64,000 nucleotides of DNA from Panorpa germanica. Lineage: Eukaryota > Arthropoda > Insecta > Mecoptera > Panorpidae. Shown piece by piece: positions 48,844 to 62,800 of this stretch. The notes under the pieces are model-generated. The model made no database searches and was not told where the DNA came from. It saw nothing but the letters and a program-made list of their open reading frames with translations. The stretch covers positions 7,068,001-7,132,000 of the forward strand of contig OY783217.1 in assembly GCA_963678705.1 (NCBI GenBank). Reading direction: 5' to 3'. Each line of letters begins with the position of its first letter. Position 1 is the stretch's first letter. The position numbers and the translations under genes are program-made.

Positions 48844-50736
48844 AAAGATATAATACGAATTATTATGTTAAGAAAACAACAGTTTTATTATTAGATGATA
48901 AGAAGGTATCTACAAGAAACTTTTTATATATATACTGAAGGAGATTTATAAATGTTGTTTGTCTATAAGAAAATGTATACCTTTATATTAGTTTTAGGAA
49001 AGAAGAATATATATTTACAGAAGTATATTAATGTTATCTGTTTACAATTTCTTTTATTTTCCTAAGTTGTTTGAGATACTCATTAATTATAAGGTTACCA
49101 CTTGTATAATTAAAAATGTAGATTAATTATATATACTTACTTGCTAAACTCTATTTAACGTAACATTTTTTTAACTAAAATTACGTATTATTTATCGAAG
49201 TTTAACATAATTACGTTAACTTACTATATTAGTTTAGTAAGTAACATCATATATTGTTATGTTGCAGGTGTATATTTATATTCTTATGTGCTGATACTAA
49301 ATTTTGATTGGTGCTAAATTTTGGTTGTTTCGGTGCCTAGATTAAACGTAAACTTTAAACCATATAGTCGTTGTTCTCAGTCAATGTTGTGTCTAAGATT
49401 TTTGTCCTGTGTAACATTGTAGTGAAAAATTGACTAAAAAAACTCTATTTTTCTATGGTAAGATTAGGTATGGTTATAAAAAGAAAATAAGTGAATATCT
49501 TCTCTGTCTGTGTTATGTTCGTAGTGATTCTTAACGTTTAAAGTTTTATTATTCTTAATTTTTACAAAAAAGTTTAACACTGATCAATTTACAACTGTAA
49601 GTATTCATAATTGCATAACGATCAGGGATTATAAGCTATATACTTGTAGCGCCATCTATTAAACAAATGATTAACTTTACAAAACTACTGTTTAATAGAT
49701 GGCGCATCTTATGTTTAATTTATTGCTAAACAATTACATTATAAAATTCATTACAGATATCTGTAAACTAATTATTAGAGACTTAATAAGATAAACAGTT
49801 TACTAAGCTGTTGAAAAAATAAAAATTTCTGTTTCTTCTTACAAACCTTCGCTCATTTCAAGAAATGCAGAGAATCTTATTTAGTTTATAGTATAAAACG
49901 CAGATCTTATTTTGAAATCGTGATTAGAATGATATATATACACAAATACAAGGATATCTGTTTGCATACTGATCAGGCGTTGCGTTGTATACACTGATAA
50001 TGCCATCTATGAAACAAATCATTAACTTAATCTACTCTACTGTTTAATAGATGGAGTATTATAAAATTTACTTTGTGAATTATTATAATTATATTCAAGT
50101 CAAATATTATAATGTAAAAATAGAATTAAAATTTGAAATGAAATTGCTAATTATTTTATTGAATTCAAATCAAACTCACAAAACAGACGATGGGTAATAT
50201 ATAATTTGGTTCATTACCATCAGATACCAATAATACATGTCGAAAGAATATTTTTGTTATTTAAACTTTTATATACTAAAAGAAAAAAGGTAATCATTTA
50301 AATGTTGAATAAACCTTAACTGTGTTTACCGGGTAGACTGTATGTATACTAAATGAGGCAAATATTAAATAACAGGCAGCGCGTAGCCTCAAGCAAAAAT
50401 ATTATTGTAGTTTTATTATATTTGTTGATGTCTTGTTACAACAAAGGTTAGTACATTACAATTATAAGACATTACATTTTATAAAAATGAAGTTTATACT
50501 CATAAATATCTCAGAACCGCGTGACATTTTCGAAATGTAGGTATTTACACTATTAGAAAACAGGTCCATAAATTCAAAAAAGTTCTTAAAACATTACAAG
50601 TTTTAAAGCGCCTGATCATCACGCTAATACTATAACACATAGATTTACATAATGTGTAATACGAATTACTTCAGTCCAATTTCGTTTTTACGTTTTTCGG
50701 CCTTATAACTTTAGGAACATTTTTTCTAAAACAAAT
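48844..50736. other. Intergenic, with two copies of a palindrome-bearing repeat
   Basis: It contains the nischarin-like 3' UTR, then AT-rich spacer. Two related blocks (about 49611-49711 and 49968-50060) each carry a TCTATTAAAC / GTTTAATAGA type inverted pair. No gene seen. Confidence 0.6.
49649..49705. repeat. Short palindromic repeat, GCGCCATCTATTAAAC arms
   Basis: The arms 49649-49664 and 49690-49705 are perfect 16-bp inverted complements around a 25-nt loop. A diverged second copy with the same spacing lies at about 50000-50055, and upstream flanks of both copies are also similar (CTGATCAGG / CGATCAGGG). A half-copy (GCGCCATCTATAAAGC) lies near 53572. Confidence 0.75.
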
Positions 50737-53040
50737 TAACACTTCTTTGAAATTTTTTGATGCAGTTATGTAGGTTATACTATAAAATAAAGAACTGTGT
50801 CATTACATTTTAAAAATCTACGATATTCTCCTTCATAATTTCATGGATATTCTAAAGAAAAAATTTATATTTCTGTTATATTTTCAGATGCAGTTATGTT
50901 TGATATGCTATAAAATAAAAAAAAATGCTTTATTACATTTTAAATAAAAGAAAAGTTTTGATGCAGTTATGTTCGTTATGCTCTAAAAAAAAAGTGCATC
51001 ATTTGATTTTAAATATCTACGCGATTTTGGCTTTTATGCGATTTTTTTTATTTTCATGGACATTTTCTTTTAAATTTTTTTTTTAATTCTTTGGAATAAT
51101 TTGATGCAATTATGTTCGTTATGATCTAAAATAAAAAACTACTTCATTACATTTTAAATATCTACGCGATATTGGCTTTTATGCAACCTTTTTTATTTTC
51201 ATGGACATTTGAAAAAAAAATTAAAATCCATTTTCTTTAAAAGTTTTTATACAGTTATGTTCCTTACGCTCTAAAATAAAGAACTGCTTAATTACATTTT
51301 AAATAACTAGGCGATTCTGGCTTTTATGTGATTTTTTTTAAATTCATGGCTTTTCTTTTTCTAATTTTTTTTTTTTAATTTGTTGAAATTTTTTTATGCA
51401 GTTATGTTCGTTATGGTCTAAAATAAAGAACTGCTTTATTACATTTTAAATATCTATGATATTCTAGCTTTTAAGCAAATAATAATAAAGTCAAAATATC
51501 AACTTTAAAATGTTGATTATTCAAAAACTGTAAGAGATAATTGAAAATGGTTTTCATTTCTGAAATCAGCATAAAAATCTACGTTAGAAAACATGTATCA
51601 TGTTTCAAAATAAAATTAGTTCTTTTGTGAAAAGTAAGAAGACTATACTCTTCTTACTTTTCATAAAAATTGAAGAAAATATATATGTCATTTTATAACG
51701 GATTTTGACTTAATTTTGAATGCTGATTCCAAATTTATAATTCATTTTTAAATAAGTATTTTAGTTTATGATATAACAATATATAAAAATCTCTTTATCG
51801 GAGTATGCAATGAAAGAAGACTATAATCTTGTTAAAAATGATGAAAAGGTTCACTTTTATGATTTTAAGAGCAATGCAATTTTTTGAGTTTCTGCGTAGA
51901 TATTTAAAATCTAATGAAGCAGTTCTTTATTTTAAAGCATAGCGAACATAACTGCATCAAAAAAATTTAAGAAATCCAAAAAAAAAATTTAGAAAAAAAA
52001 TGTCCATGAATTTAAAAAAGGTCGCATAAAAGCCAGAATCGCGTAGATATTAAAAATGTAATGAAGCAGTTATTTACTTTAAAGCCTAGCAAACATAACT
52101 GCATCAAAAAAATTCAAGAAATCAAAAAAAAATTTTAGAAAAAAAAGTACGTGAATTTTAAAAAGTTCGCATAAAAGTCAGAATCGCAAAGATATTTAAA
52201 ATGTAATAAAGCAGTTCTTTAATTTAAACTCTAACGAACATAACTGCATCAAAAAATTTCAAGAAAACCAAAAAAGAAATGTTAGAAAAAAAGTCCATGA
52301 ATTTAAAAAAGGTCGCGTAAAGGCCAGAATCGCGTAGATATTTAAAACGTAATGAAGCAGTTCGGTAATTAAAAGTCTAACAAACATAACTGAATCAAAA
52401 AATTTCAATATATTAAAAAAAAAATTTTAGAAAAAAAAGTCCATGAATTTAAAAAAGGTCGCATAAAAGTCAGAATCGCGTAGATATTAAAAATGTAATA
52501 AGGCAGTTTTTTATTTTAGAGCATAACGAAGATAACTGCATCAAATTATTCTAAAGAATCAAAAAAAAAATTTTGAAAAAAATGTCCATGAAAATAAGAA
52601 AGGTCGCATAAAACCCAAAATCGCGTAGATATTTTAAATTTAATAATGCCGTTTTTTATTTTAGCGCATAACGAACATAGTTGCATCAAAAAATTTAAAG
52701 AAAATCTATTTTATTCTTATTTTTAAAAATGTCCATGAAAATAAAAAAGTTCACATAAAAGCCAGATTGCGTAAATATTTAAAATTTAATGAAGCACTTC
52801 CTTATTTTAGACCATAACGAACATAACTGCATCAAAAAATTTTAAGAAAATGGATTTTGATTATTTTTAAAAATGTCCATGAAAATAAAAAAGGTCGCAT
52901 AAAAACCAAAATAGCGTAGGTATTTAAAATCTAATAATGCAGTTTTTTATTTCAGAGCATAAAGATCATAACTGTATCAAAATATTTCAAAGAATGAAAA
53001 AAATACATAGAGAAAATGTCCATGAATTTAATAAAACTTA
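50737..53040. repeat. Inverted tandem array of about 146-bp monomers forming a 2.3-kb palindrome
   Basis: In the left arm the unit tag GATGCAGTTATG or a near variant occurs at about 50759, 50887, 50960, 51101, 51249 and 51395. In the right arm its complement CATAACTGCATC or a variant occurs at about 51947, 52093, 52239, 52385, 52530, 52676, 52821 and 52968, steps of 145-147 bp. Each unit also has CATGGACATTT / AAATGTCCATG, a TTTTATGCGA block and an AAGAACTGCTTCATTACATT block. The two arms are opposite in orientation and meet at the hairpin at 51628-51663. No ORF is present. It is consistent with a foldback-type element or an inverted satellite. Confidence 0.9.
51628..51663. repeat. Perfect 15-bp hairpin at the centre of the inverted array
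   Basis: TGAAAAGTAAGAAGA and its exact complement TCTTCTTACTTTTCA are separated by six bases (CTATAC). The hairpin sits between the two oppositely oriented arrays. More distant inverted similarity (ATCAGCAT on the left, ATGCTGAT on the right) suggests the palindrome continues outward. Confidence 0.9.
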
Positions 53041-54449
53041 GACATCAATGCGCCTGATAGAACGGCAACATTACTTACGAGCTTAAATCACTGCGAATGC
53101 ATTTTAAGACAATCATGTACCTTAGTTTATCATTATTAATATTTGTCGTTTTTGTGTTTGTTAACTTTTATAAATCTTCCAATATAAAATTTTATAACTC
53201 TACATTTATTTATTTATAACTTGTGCTTTTCTCGTCAATCATCATCAAAAGTACTTACTTTCAATTTACTTAAATTACACAAAGAACAAGGGCCTTGCAA
53301 ATATTTGCCGCTCGAGGCCTTGCAATGGCTAAGGCCGCCACTGCTAAATTCACTATTCCAGAAATTCATGCTATTTTGAATTGAATTAAATAGTCCATCA
53401 ATTTACCGCAATGCCAGACATAATCCCATAAAAAAAATTGAAAAATATGGAAATAAACATTTAACAAAAAAATCCATAACTTGCATAAGCTGCAAAAGAT
53501 TTTAAATCACGTAATTTAAGTTGCCTGCTCTTCAGGCTTAAAAAATTAGTATATATTTATTTAATCCGAATGCGCCATCTATAAAGCAGTAGTTACTTTA
53601 TAACCATACCAGCTAATTTACAAGCTGAATATTTTCTATTTCCATTAGATTTCCATTATTTTCTATTTTAGTTTCCATTAGATATTATACACTTATTTCA
53701 ACTCCTTTTCCAATCTCCGAAGCACATTGTAACTCGATTACTTTTGGATAGCCTTTAGCTCTCGTTTGCGTTTTTTCTCATCTTCTTGCTCTCATCTTTT
53801 GTAAAACAACTGCTCCCCAAGGTTCTTTTTATTTTTGGGAACTGAAAAATGTATTTATATGTATAAGCATAAAATTTTTTTTGTGATATTTAATAAAACA
53901 AAATATTTATATTAATAATGTAACATAAAGGAAAAAATTATTTTTTAAATAGTTTTTTATTTAGATCGAAATGAGATGAGCTCTGACATCTTTAGGCCAT
54001 TTCTGAACTACCATTTTATAATAAATATGGATAATAAGTAAAATATTGTACTCCATTCGTAATAATAAATATAATTCTGAAAGTTATACTTGTATAACTT
54101 GGTATATTCATTTGCATTTTAATAATTACAACGTTTAGTAATCATTGCCGTTTTTCTGTGTAGTGTGGTGTCTCTGGTCCTGTCATCTTATATCTATTAT
54201 CTCTGCTTCCATCAGCTTTGACAACACCTTATGAAGGTTGAGTGTACATTTTTTGGAAACTAAAATTAAATTACACCCGTGAGCTGTTTTTATCTTAATT
54301 TGTGCTTAAATTGCTTTGATTTTATAATGAAGTTATTGTCACAAATCTAGGAATACGCAGGGTTAATAATAGAATAACATAATGGTCATAAGTGTGTGAA
54401 TATATTATTTATTTATCATTTGTGTCAAACATATATAAACAGTACAGAA
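53041..54449. other. Spacer upstream of RNF126
   Basis: An orphan hAT-like tip, in complement CAGTGGCGGCCTTAGCC, ends near 53343. Further right is AT-rich sequence that should contain the RNF126 promoter and 5' UTR. No gene seen. Confidence 0.5.
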
Positions 54450-56720
54450 ATGGCTGAAGCCGCTGTCGAAGAAAGAACTCAACCCTCCAGATACTACTGT
54501 CATAGATGTAATATTGAATTTGAACAGGCTGCAGAGGTTAACAATATTTATATTATACATTTTAACTCTCGCATATTAACATATAAATTATAATCCTTTC
54601 GAATTTAATAACTGTAGATATCAGATCGATATTTTATCGTGGAGGTTATGTTTTCTTTGTAGGGTTACACATGTCCTCACTGTGACAGTGGTTTTATAGA
54701 AGAGTTACAAGAACAAGCAGAAGCAGCACCAGCAACAGAACCTCAGCCAGATGATGGCGGTGAAGTGGATATAGACGATGATCATGTTGAAGTAATTATG
54801 TCTATGTTACACATTACACCAATATCCCTTTATATGATGCAATACGATTTAATTTACAATTTGAATATCCTAGAAATTCTATTATACCCATTCTATTATT
54901 GTATTATAGACAACAGTTAATATTGTTAACGAATTTTATTTTATTATTTATTGTAGTTATTATTTAAAGTGACTATGTTTTTATATTTAACTCCAACTCA
55001 ATCATGTTTTATAAACATAGTTATCTTAAGAATGTTTCTTTTACTTGATACGAAATGCATTTTTAAACAGATTGTCAATCACCGTATTGGAAATGACCTT
55101 TCATCTTTGTTAGTCTCCATGACAGGAGGTGGGTTAACAGATGGTGAAGGTGCCTCTGGAGGATCTCAGGGAACACATCGACAAGGTCATAGACGGTAAG
55201 TAAACTTAAAATTTCACTCAACATTTGTGTGAAACTCAAACTGTGTCAAAGAATGTGGTATAAGAAAAGTATAATAGCAGATGTATTGTAAATTTAATAA
55301 ATATGCTATCTCATATGAAATTTACGCTTTAACTTAATTTTAAGATCCATTTATACATTAAGATGGAAATAACTTTCAATAATAAACATGATATCATAGA
55401 AAATCATGATATAACAATATGACTAATAACACTTTTAATTCAGTTCGTCTAGAAATCGGCCTGCAGTGCCTTTGGAGAGTTTGCTTCAAGAATTCATCTT
55501 TAGTCTTTCTAATACATCATGGAACGCACCAGGGGCAGCATCTGGAGCTACACCCTTGATGTTTTTAGGAAATCCTGGAGATTATGCCTGGGGGAGAGAA
55601 GGATTGGATACTATAGTTACACAATTACTCAATCAAATGGATGGAAATGGTAAGGGATAAATAACTTAAAACATGAAGGATTTATTTCATCAGCAAAATT
55701 AAGAAATTTTTACACGATTATTTAAAGCAGCTTTTCATTTTTATATCTAAAGGAGAGTGCTACATAAATGTTACGTAATTTGTATTAGTCTGATTAACAT
55801 TATTTTTAATAATCTGCTAATTCATGAAATGATTAATACAATGCCCCCAAAATCAATTTGCAAAATAGATAGGCTCTAATTATAAATAGTTTATGTATAC
55901 TAAGGTAATTTCACTAATTCGGCGCAATATGTAAATACTTTAGTAATTCGCAGCTAATTTTTTTATAGTTATTTTTGACAAAAACACATTCAGTTTTAAT
56001 TTAGAATAGTTATTTTCTAATATTCTAATATTCCATGCTTTTACATATGTCAAAGGGCCACCCCCGATGTCTTCAGAGCAAATATCAGCCTTACCTGTAG
56101 TTGAAATTAGTTCGGAACAAACCTCATCTAAACTACAATGCAGCGTCTGTTGGGAAGACTTCACTGAACAGGAGCTGGTAAATATTATTATAACATTATT
56201 GGAATTTATATTTTTATATTATATTACATCTTAAATTCAAACATTTTAGGTTCGTCAACTACCATGCACACACGTTTACCACGATGCATGTATTCTTCCA
56301 TGGTTGCAACTACATGCAACATGTCCAATATGTAGGAAGAATTTGGTGACTGGAGCTGAAGAAAATCCCCCACGTAATATCTTTTTTACATTTGAAGTAC
56401 TTATATAATAGTTATGTATTAACAACCACAATTTTAAGTAAAATATAACTAAACAAATATTTATAATATTTAGTTGTGAGGCTAGTAAAATTGAGGCGTT
56501 AAAGCTTTGTTATAAGCAAATAAGTATTAAATTTAAATTTCCAGGTCAAAATCACTTGGCAGAGTATTTTCACACTATGGGAGCACGACGGTCTCGTGCC
56601 AATCAAGATTCAGACACAGCCCCTTCTACAAATGTTAGATCCGAATCAAATCCAAGTACTGCTACTCAACCTTCAAATGATCGTCTTCGAGATTTCAATA
56701 TGGATTTAGACTTTGATTGA
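54450..56720 (+). CDS. RNF126: RNF126-type E3 ubiquitin ligase (fly Iruka-like)
   Basis: Seven exons: 54450-54536, 54663-54791, 55071-55195, 55444-55649, 56056-56177, 56250-56373 and 56545-56720, giving 322 residues (human RNF126 311). The N-terminal zinc finger RYYCHRCNIEF ... YTCPHCDSGFIEEL (residues about 14-43) binds BAG6 or ubiquitin in the family. VNHRIGNDLSSLL follows, then PLESLLQEFIFSLS, a linker NPGDYAWGREGLDTIVTQLL, and a RING-H2 domain at about residues 220-260: LQCSVCWEDFTEQELVRQLP, CTHVYHDACILPWL, ATCPICR. RNF126 marks mislocalised membrane proteins released to the cytosol. In flies the ortholog targets Argonaute lacking small RNA. The start at MAEA is the first in-frame ATG. 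AATAAA is at 56754-56759. Confidence 0.95.
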
Positions 56721-59700
56721 AAAAATATGAGTAATCCATATATAAAAAAAATCAATAAAGAAATAAAATAATAAACCTAAGAAATAGAATGATCTTAATT
56801 TAGCTAATGATCACGAAGTGTCATTTTTTGAGTAATTTTTTTTATTTTTTATTCATCAAATCAATGCAAGTACGCCGGTTTATACTATCAAATTGCTTTA
56901 AAAATATGACGAGTCGATTTGCCACATGTAAATTACTGTGTTATTAAAAATGTAATGTATAATTCTTTGAAAATAAGACTTAATTAAACTTGTTTGTTGT
57001 TTGTACATCAGTTATTTATTTAAAATACCTATAATACTAGTTTCCAATAGTCTTTTTTAATAAAGTCTCAAAGTGAGTGAGTTGTTGTATTTAAAAATTA
57101 ACTTAAGGTAGTAGCTTTTCAAAATGTTTTGCTTGTGACACGATTTGTTGTATATATTCATAAATCTTATGGCAAATCGATTTTTATTTTGAGATTGAAT
57201 TATTGTTATTTTAAATATTTGTTGGTATTCAATTGATCGATCCGATGAAGTGATTCATTAAAAATATTTAACATTATTTATAATAAGGTCATTCAGAAAT
57301 AACTAGTAATATAATATCTATTTAGATGTATTATTTAAAACGTAAAACAATGGTTTCTTTGTTCCATGTTTTATCCTTAAATAATTGAGAAACCAATAAT
57401 GTTTTTTTACACATTCCAACGTGAATGACTTCAAAAAATTAAATTATTCACGCTATATAGTAGCATCTTTTTAAAAGTAAAAAGAATTTGTACTTATTTC
57501 TTAAGTCCTACATACAAACCATTTTGTTTATAATTTGTTAACAAAGTGTAATTTATTCCAAGAACTACATATTCCTCTATTTCTCTTTATAAATTTCAAT
57601 ACTTTTAAATTCCAGCTTTGTTAATACTACTAATAAAATTACAAAATGTATCATAAAATGTGTTTATAATATGAGATTAAGAATTTACATAAGTAGAATT
57701 TTCCACACAGACACACTGGAAAAACAAATGTTGTGTGAATTGAATGACAATGATTGAACGACTATTCCTTTTATAAATTACAGAATACAATTCTTTATAA
57801 ATAAAAGAAATGTATGTTAGCATTAAAAAGTTAAAACATTTAAATTTATTTTCATTACTAAAATAATGATCGAGATTATAATCGTTGTATTTTGTGAATA
57901 GATTTATTTTAATTCTTTTGAACCTTTGACTGAGGGTCGTATGAACTTTTAAGCATCAATTACGGTTTTTTAATTATTTCTAATTAAATGAGCTAAGATA
58001 AATCGATAATTAGAATTTTAATGCTCGTATCTGAAAATGAAATAGTGAAAATTGAGTATGCTCCTATTTTAATAGGGGAAGTAGAACGAATAATTATCAT
58101 TAATTTTTTAAGTAAATAAATTAAAATAAGTAATTATAATTAAAAATAACAGTATGTTAAGTACCGTTAAATATAAACACTTGCTACAATTAATGCTTCT
58201 AACAATACTTTGAAAAATGAAAAACTCCTATATTTATTCACAACGTGCTTGTTTTAAATAATTAAATTTTCCACAATATTTTTCTTCAAAACAAATGTAA
58301 ACCATCCCTGTCGTTTCATTTATGCCTTAAGCGTAATGACATCTAATGGATCATTTAAATGATTCTTACATACTAACAATTATTTAATTAAGCTAAAATA
58401 AAGCAATTGGCAAGCCCATCATTACTTATATTAATATAATATATTTGTATTATTACAGTAAAAATAATATATTAAAATACTAAATGCCGCAGTAGTTTCT
58501 AATAGTTTTACGTCATACGTCGTAAATGAACTACTGGTTGTAATACTGTCTATTCTAGGTCTGACGAATCTAGGGCACGCGTGCCAATCAGGGGTTAGAC
58601 ACAATTGATTTCGCTTGAAAAAAAGGACGTTTGAGATAGGCTTAAAGTCAATTGTGACTAGATACAATTTATTTTGTGTGGAATCTAAACAAACACTTTC
58701 TTACGCCAGCAATTCCGAAAATAATATTTCTGCTTTTTAGAATGTACTCATCAAAATTTCATCAGTCTCGGTTTATTATATCTCATTAAATAAATTGATT
58801 TTTTGATTATTGAGCAATTGGTATTTAACAAATTATCGGTCCACTCTAATCTACAAATATGAGATCTTGACTGCCAAAAAAGTACCAACACAATAGGTAT
58901 AACTTGAATGAAAATAGGTAAACGTTAAATAAAATTTACTAAATAATATAATCCTCCATTTCAATAAAAACGATTAAAAAAAAAGTTCATTTGCAGATTA
59001 AAAGAAATATAGTTTGTGAGATTTAAATATTTAGGATTGTAAATATGTATATGGTTTTTCAAAAACGTTTATTATTGTATTTTTAATTAATAAGATATAT
59101 TGCTTGGTTGTTTAATATTTTTTTTAAATATTATTATTTAAAAACAAAAATAGATAAGCGGATTCTACAATACATTATCATAAGAACATACATGCTGGAT
59201 TGCAATAAATAAATACAAAAAATATTTTAAGTTGAAATGCATGCAATGCAATTTGAAAAACATAATTGGAATTTAAATAATTTGAATAAATGACAATATT
59301 AAACTATAAATGATGTAATTTGCACTTCTTACAATAATAATTTATTAATTGTACTTGATCAATATATCAAGATAATTCATAGATAAGATACATACAAAGA
59401 TTTTAATAAATTATTGATATTAGGGTCATATAGTTAAATATCTATAATAAACTTCCGAAACATGAGTTTTGATTACATGATCTAATGTTTTCGTATTTGT
59501 AGCGTGACAAGACAAAATAATTTCAATTTCAATAAAAATTAGAATTGAAGTTGAAGGTCAAACGTGCTTTAACAAATTCAACAGTTATTTAATTAAAAAT
59601 GTAAAGGAAGGCAGCATACTCCATTGAAATATTTTAATAAAAATCTATATTTGAAATGACATTTCATACCGTACCAGTGGCGTAACATCAACAGTGTGGA

Positions 59701-59877
59701 CCCTGGTACAAAGTTTATAGATGGTAAATAATATTGTTCATTTTCTTTGGTTCGTTATTTAAGGTTTCATAATAACGAACCCCTAAAAATATGGGTCTTA
59801 GTTCCACCCGCTATAGTACGCCCATATGTTTGTTTATTTCTTAGCACATAATATAGTATCATTCCTAGTAACAGTAT
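56721..59877. other. AT-rich spacer between converging RNF126 and MCM9
   Basis: It holds both 3' ends. No gene is seen. The ORF at 58431-58667 on the minus strand has no motif. A small transposon relic sits at about 59675-59825. Confidence 0.5.
59675..59825. mobile_element. Small hAT-like terminal relic
   Basis: CAGTGGCGTAACATC begins the block. Its right side reads in complement GGGCGTACTATAGCGGGTGG, which resembles the inward part of the same kind of tip. Flanking duplications were not found, so boundaries are approximate. Confidence 0.45.
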
Positions 59878-62800
59878 TCAATCAAAATTTAGGCAATCTA
59901 GATCTTCATCATTCGTTTGAAATAATGTATAAGATTTTTGGCTAAGACTATTTGTACTATTTTGAGAGCCTACCAAAGATATTGATTGCGATTGCTCATT
60001 TTCCGAATTACGTTTTAAAATTGAATCATATCCACTATCATCGTTGTTTTTACTACTTTTTTCTGGTAATATAGAACTGATAGTATTGTGTACTATAACA
60101 TCCTGCTGCTTTGTATTAGTTGAAGAAAATTTGAATTTACTTAATATATTTAATGTTTTCTCTGAAAGTGTACTGTTAGATTTTTCATTTAAACCATGCT
60201 TATTGATATTCGATGTTACTATTTCTGTATTAGTATTTAATATTTCATTGCAAACAAAATTTTTTGATTGAGATAAAATTAATTGTTCATCTGAAATAAC
60301 ACTTTTCTCTTTAGGAATACTGTTTGTGTCTGCAGGTTTTATTTTTAAATTGCCTATAACTTTTTTATGGTCGAACATATAATTTTCTTTAATTATATCA
60401 ATTGTCTTTCTATCGTTTGTTTCCATATTTAATGAATCATTTAGAAAATCGAACTCCATGTCTGTTATATTAAAACAATCGTTAACGCTTGGAATTTGAT
60501 TCATAATTTCTTCCGTAGTATTCTCACTATCAAATTTTGTTTTCTTGATTTTATTAGTATTGTTTTGTTTGCTATATTTATGACGTTGGTTTAGTTTTCT
60601 CTTTAAGTTAGAATTTTTTGTACTCTTAATATTTGAAGATGATTCTCCACTCTGTATTGGAGCATCTAATTGTAAAATATCGTCCAGGTCATTGTTCAAA
60701 TTTATATCATTTTCTTCATTTAAAGGTAAACTATTTTGAACTACATGTTTTTTAGTTGAAATACTATCACTATTTACCTTGCATTCATTTTTGTTCGATT
60801 TATTTTTCTTAATTACAGATAATAATTCAACTGTTTTATTTATTTTGTGCGTATGTATCTTATCATGCAATCCTATAGCTTTTAAAATTTTCGACTCCAA
60901 ATCTTTGTAATTGTTAATTTTTTTTGCTTTTATGGGATCCTCTAATGTTATTAAAATATTTTCCCTAGCTGAACTTTCAGATCCCATTGAATATTCAATA
61001 AGTATTATCGCCGTTACTGCATCTTCGACTTCTATCGATTCTCGAAACATTAATCGTGAATGAGCCTGACTAAGCCTGCAAAATCGTTTAATAACTACTT
61101 TATGACTACATATTAATGGATATTGAATATGGAAAGAATATTTATTAAATTAAGGAACAAATCTAACGTACCTAACTAAACTATCCAGAAGTCGTACTGT
61201 TGTTCTGGCAGCGTCTCTGTTTCCTCCAGCCCTCTTGGTCTGATAATATGCAGATAGAATATCTCGTGCTTCAGTAGACATTATTGGATTTAAATTTTGA
61301 ACCATACAGATGTAGGTGCGTAAATTTTCGACTGACCATACATTTTTTGATTGGCTTTCATTTGATAAATCAATACCATTCAATATGTGAGAAGATACTA
61401 ATTTATCCCATTCTTGATTATTCGAATCTTCTAAGAAAAATACCAAATCAAATCTAAAAAAAAAAAGGAGATATTTAAAAAATTAAATGAATCTATTCAA
61501 GACCAGAACATAATTTAAGCTAACCTGCTTAATAATGGAGTGCCAATTCCAATATTATCACTTATAGGTCTACATCGATCGTATTTTCGCTTCGGATTTG
61601 CTGCTGCAATAATAGAACATCTGCTACTCAACTTACAAACAATTCCAGCTTTTGCAACACTAATACTTTGTTGCTCCATTGCTTCATGTATTGATGTTCG
61701 GTCATGTTCTTTCATAGAAGTAAACTCGTCAATACAACAAATGCCACCATCTGCAAGGACTAATGCTCCTGCCTCCAGATGCCATTCTCCACATTCCTAC
61801 AAATAAATCTCCATCCAATATAAAACTTAAAAGAGTACAATTTTACATGTGGTACTGATTGTTTAATATTAAGTCTTTCCTGCTATAAAGTCTACTTCAA
61901 TTAATGCTTCCATTCTAGTAATTACAAATAACAAAGAAAATATACAATTATTTACCCGTACTGCTGCAACTGTAAGACCTGCTGAAGACGATCCTATACC
62001 AGTAGTTAAGACAGATCTGGTTACATGTAATGTGTATTTAAGTAATAATTCCACAAAATATGTATTCTATAAAAAAACCTTACCTCTTAGATAGTTTTTG
62101 AGCGAATCTTAAAAGTTCTGATTTTCCAGTACCTGGATCACCAACCAACAGAAGATGAGACTGACCACGAATACTAGTTGCGCTTGCGCTTTGATTACTT
62201 TGAGCGTTATTAGATAAAAATGACCCAAATTCCGAGTTACATATTTGTTGGGTACAAGACATGCTTTGATATTTCGATGTATTTTTTTGAGTTTGTGTAT
62301 TTGTAACACCCCCAATAACTGTTAGCGTTAGAGCTAGTTTTATTATATACATCCCATATATCTAAAATAAAGACTGAAGTAAATAACAATGGAGAAAATT
62401 TAAATTAAAAAAGAATTATATTCTTATTAGATGAGTAGTGGTGGCTATAAATGTTCTCTAAATATCTAATTCTAATAACACTACAAATTGATAAAATTTC
62501 TTAATTATGTACCTCAGGGCAGATGCTGTTTAAAATAATATCACGTGCAAGGAAAGAGTTTTCTTGTGTTGTACGATGTTTTAGCCAAAAATCTTGAATC
62601 CAATCATCCTTCTCCGTATTATGTTTCAAGTCGTTAGCTAATCGCCCTTTCAGCGTGCATACTGTTAGAGAGTTGCATTTGATAAATAAAGACACCTCCA
62701 AAAGTTTATTTTGATTTATAAATTGCCAGCGTCTTGTTACTATTCCACTTTACAAATAATATTACTTTATCAAACATATCACTCAGAATAGTGTTAAAAC

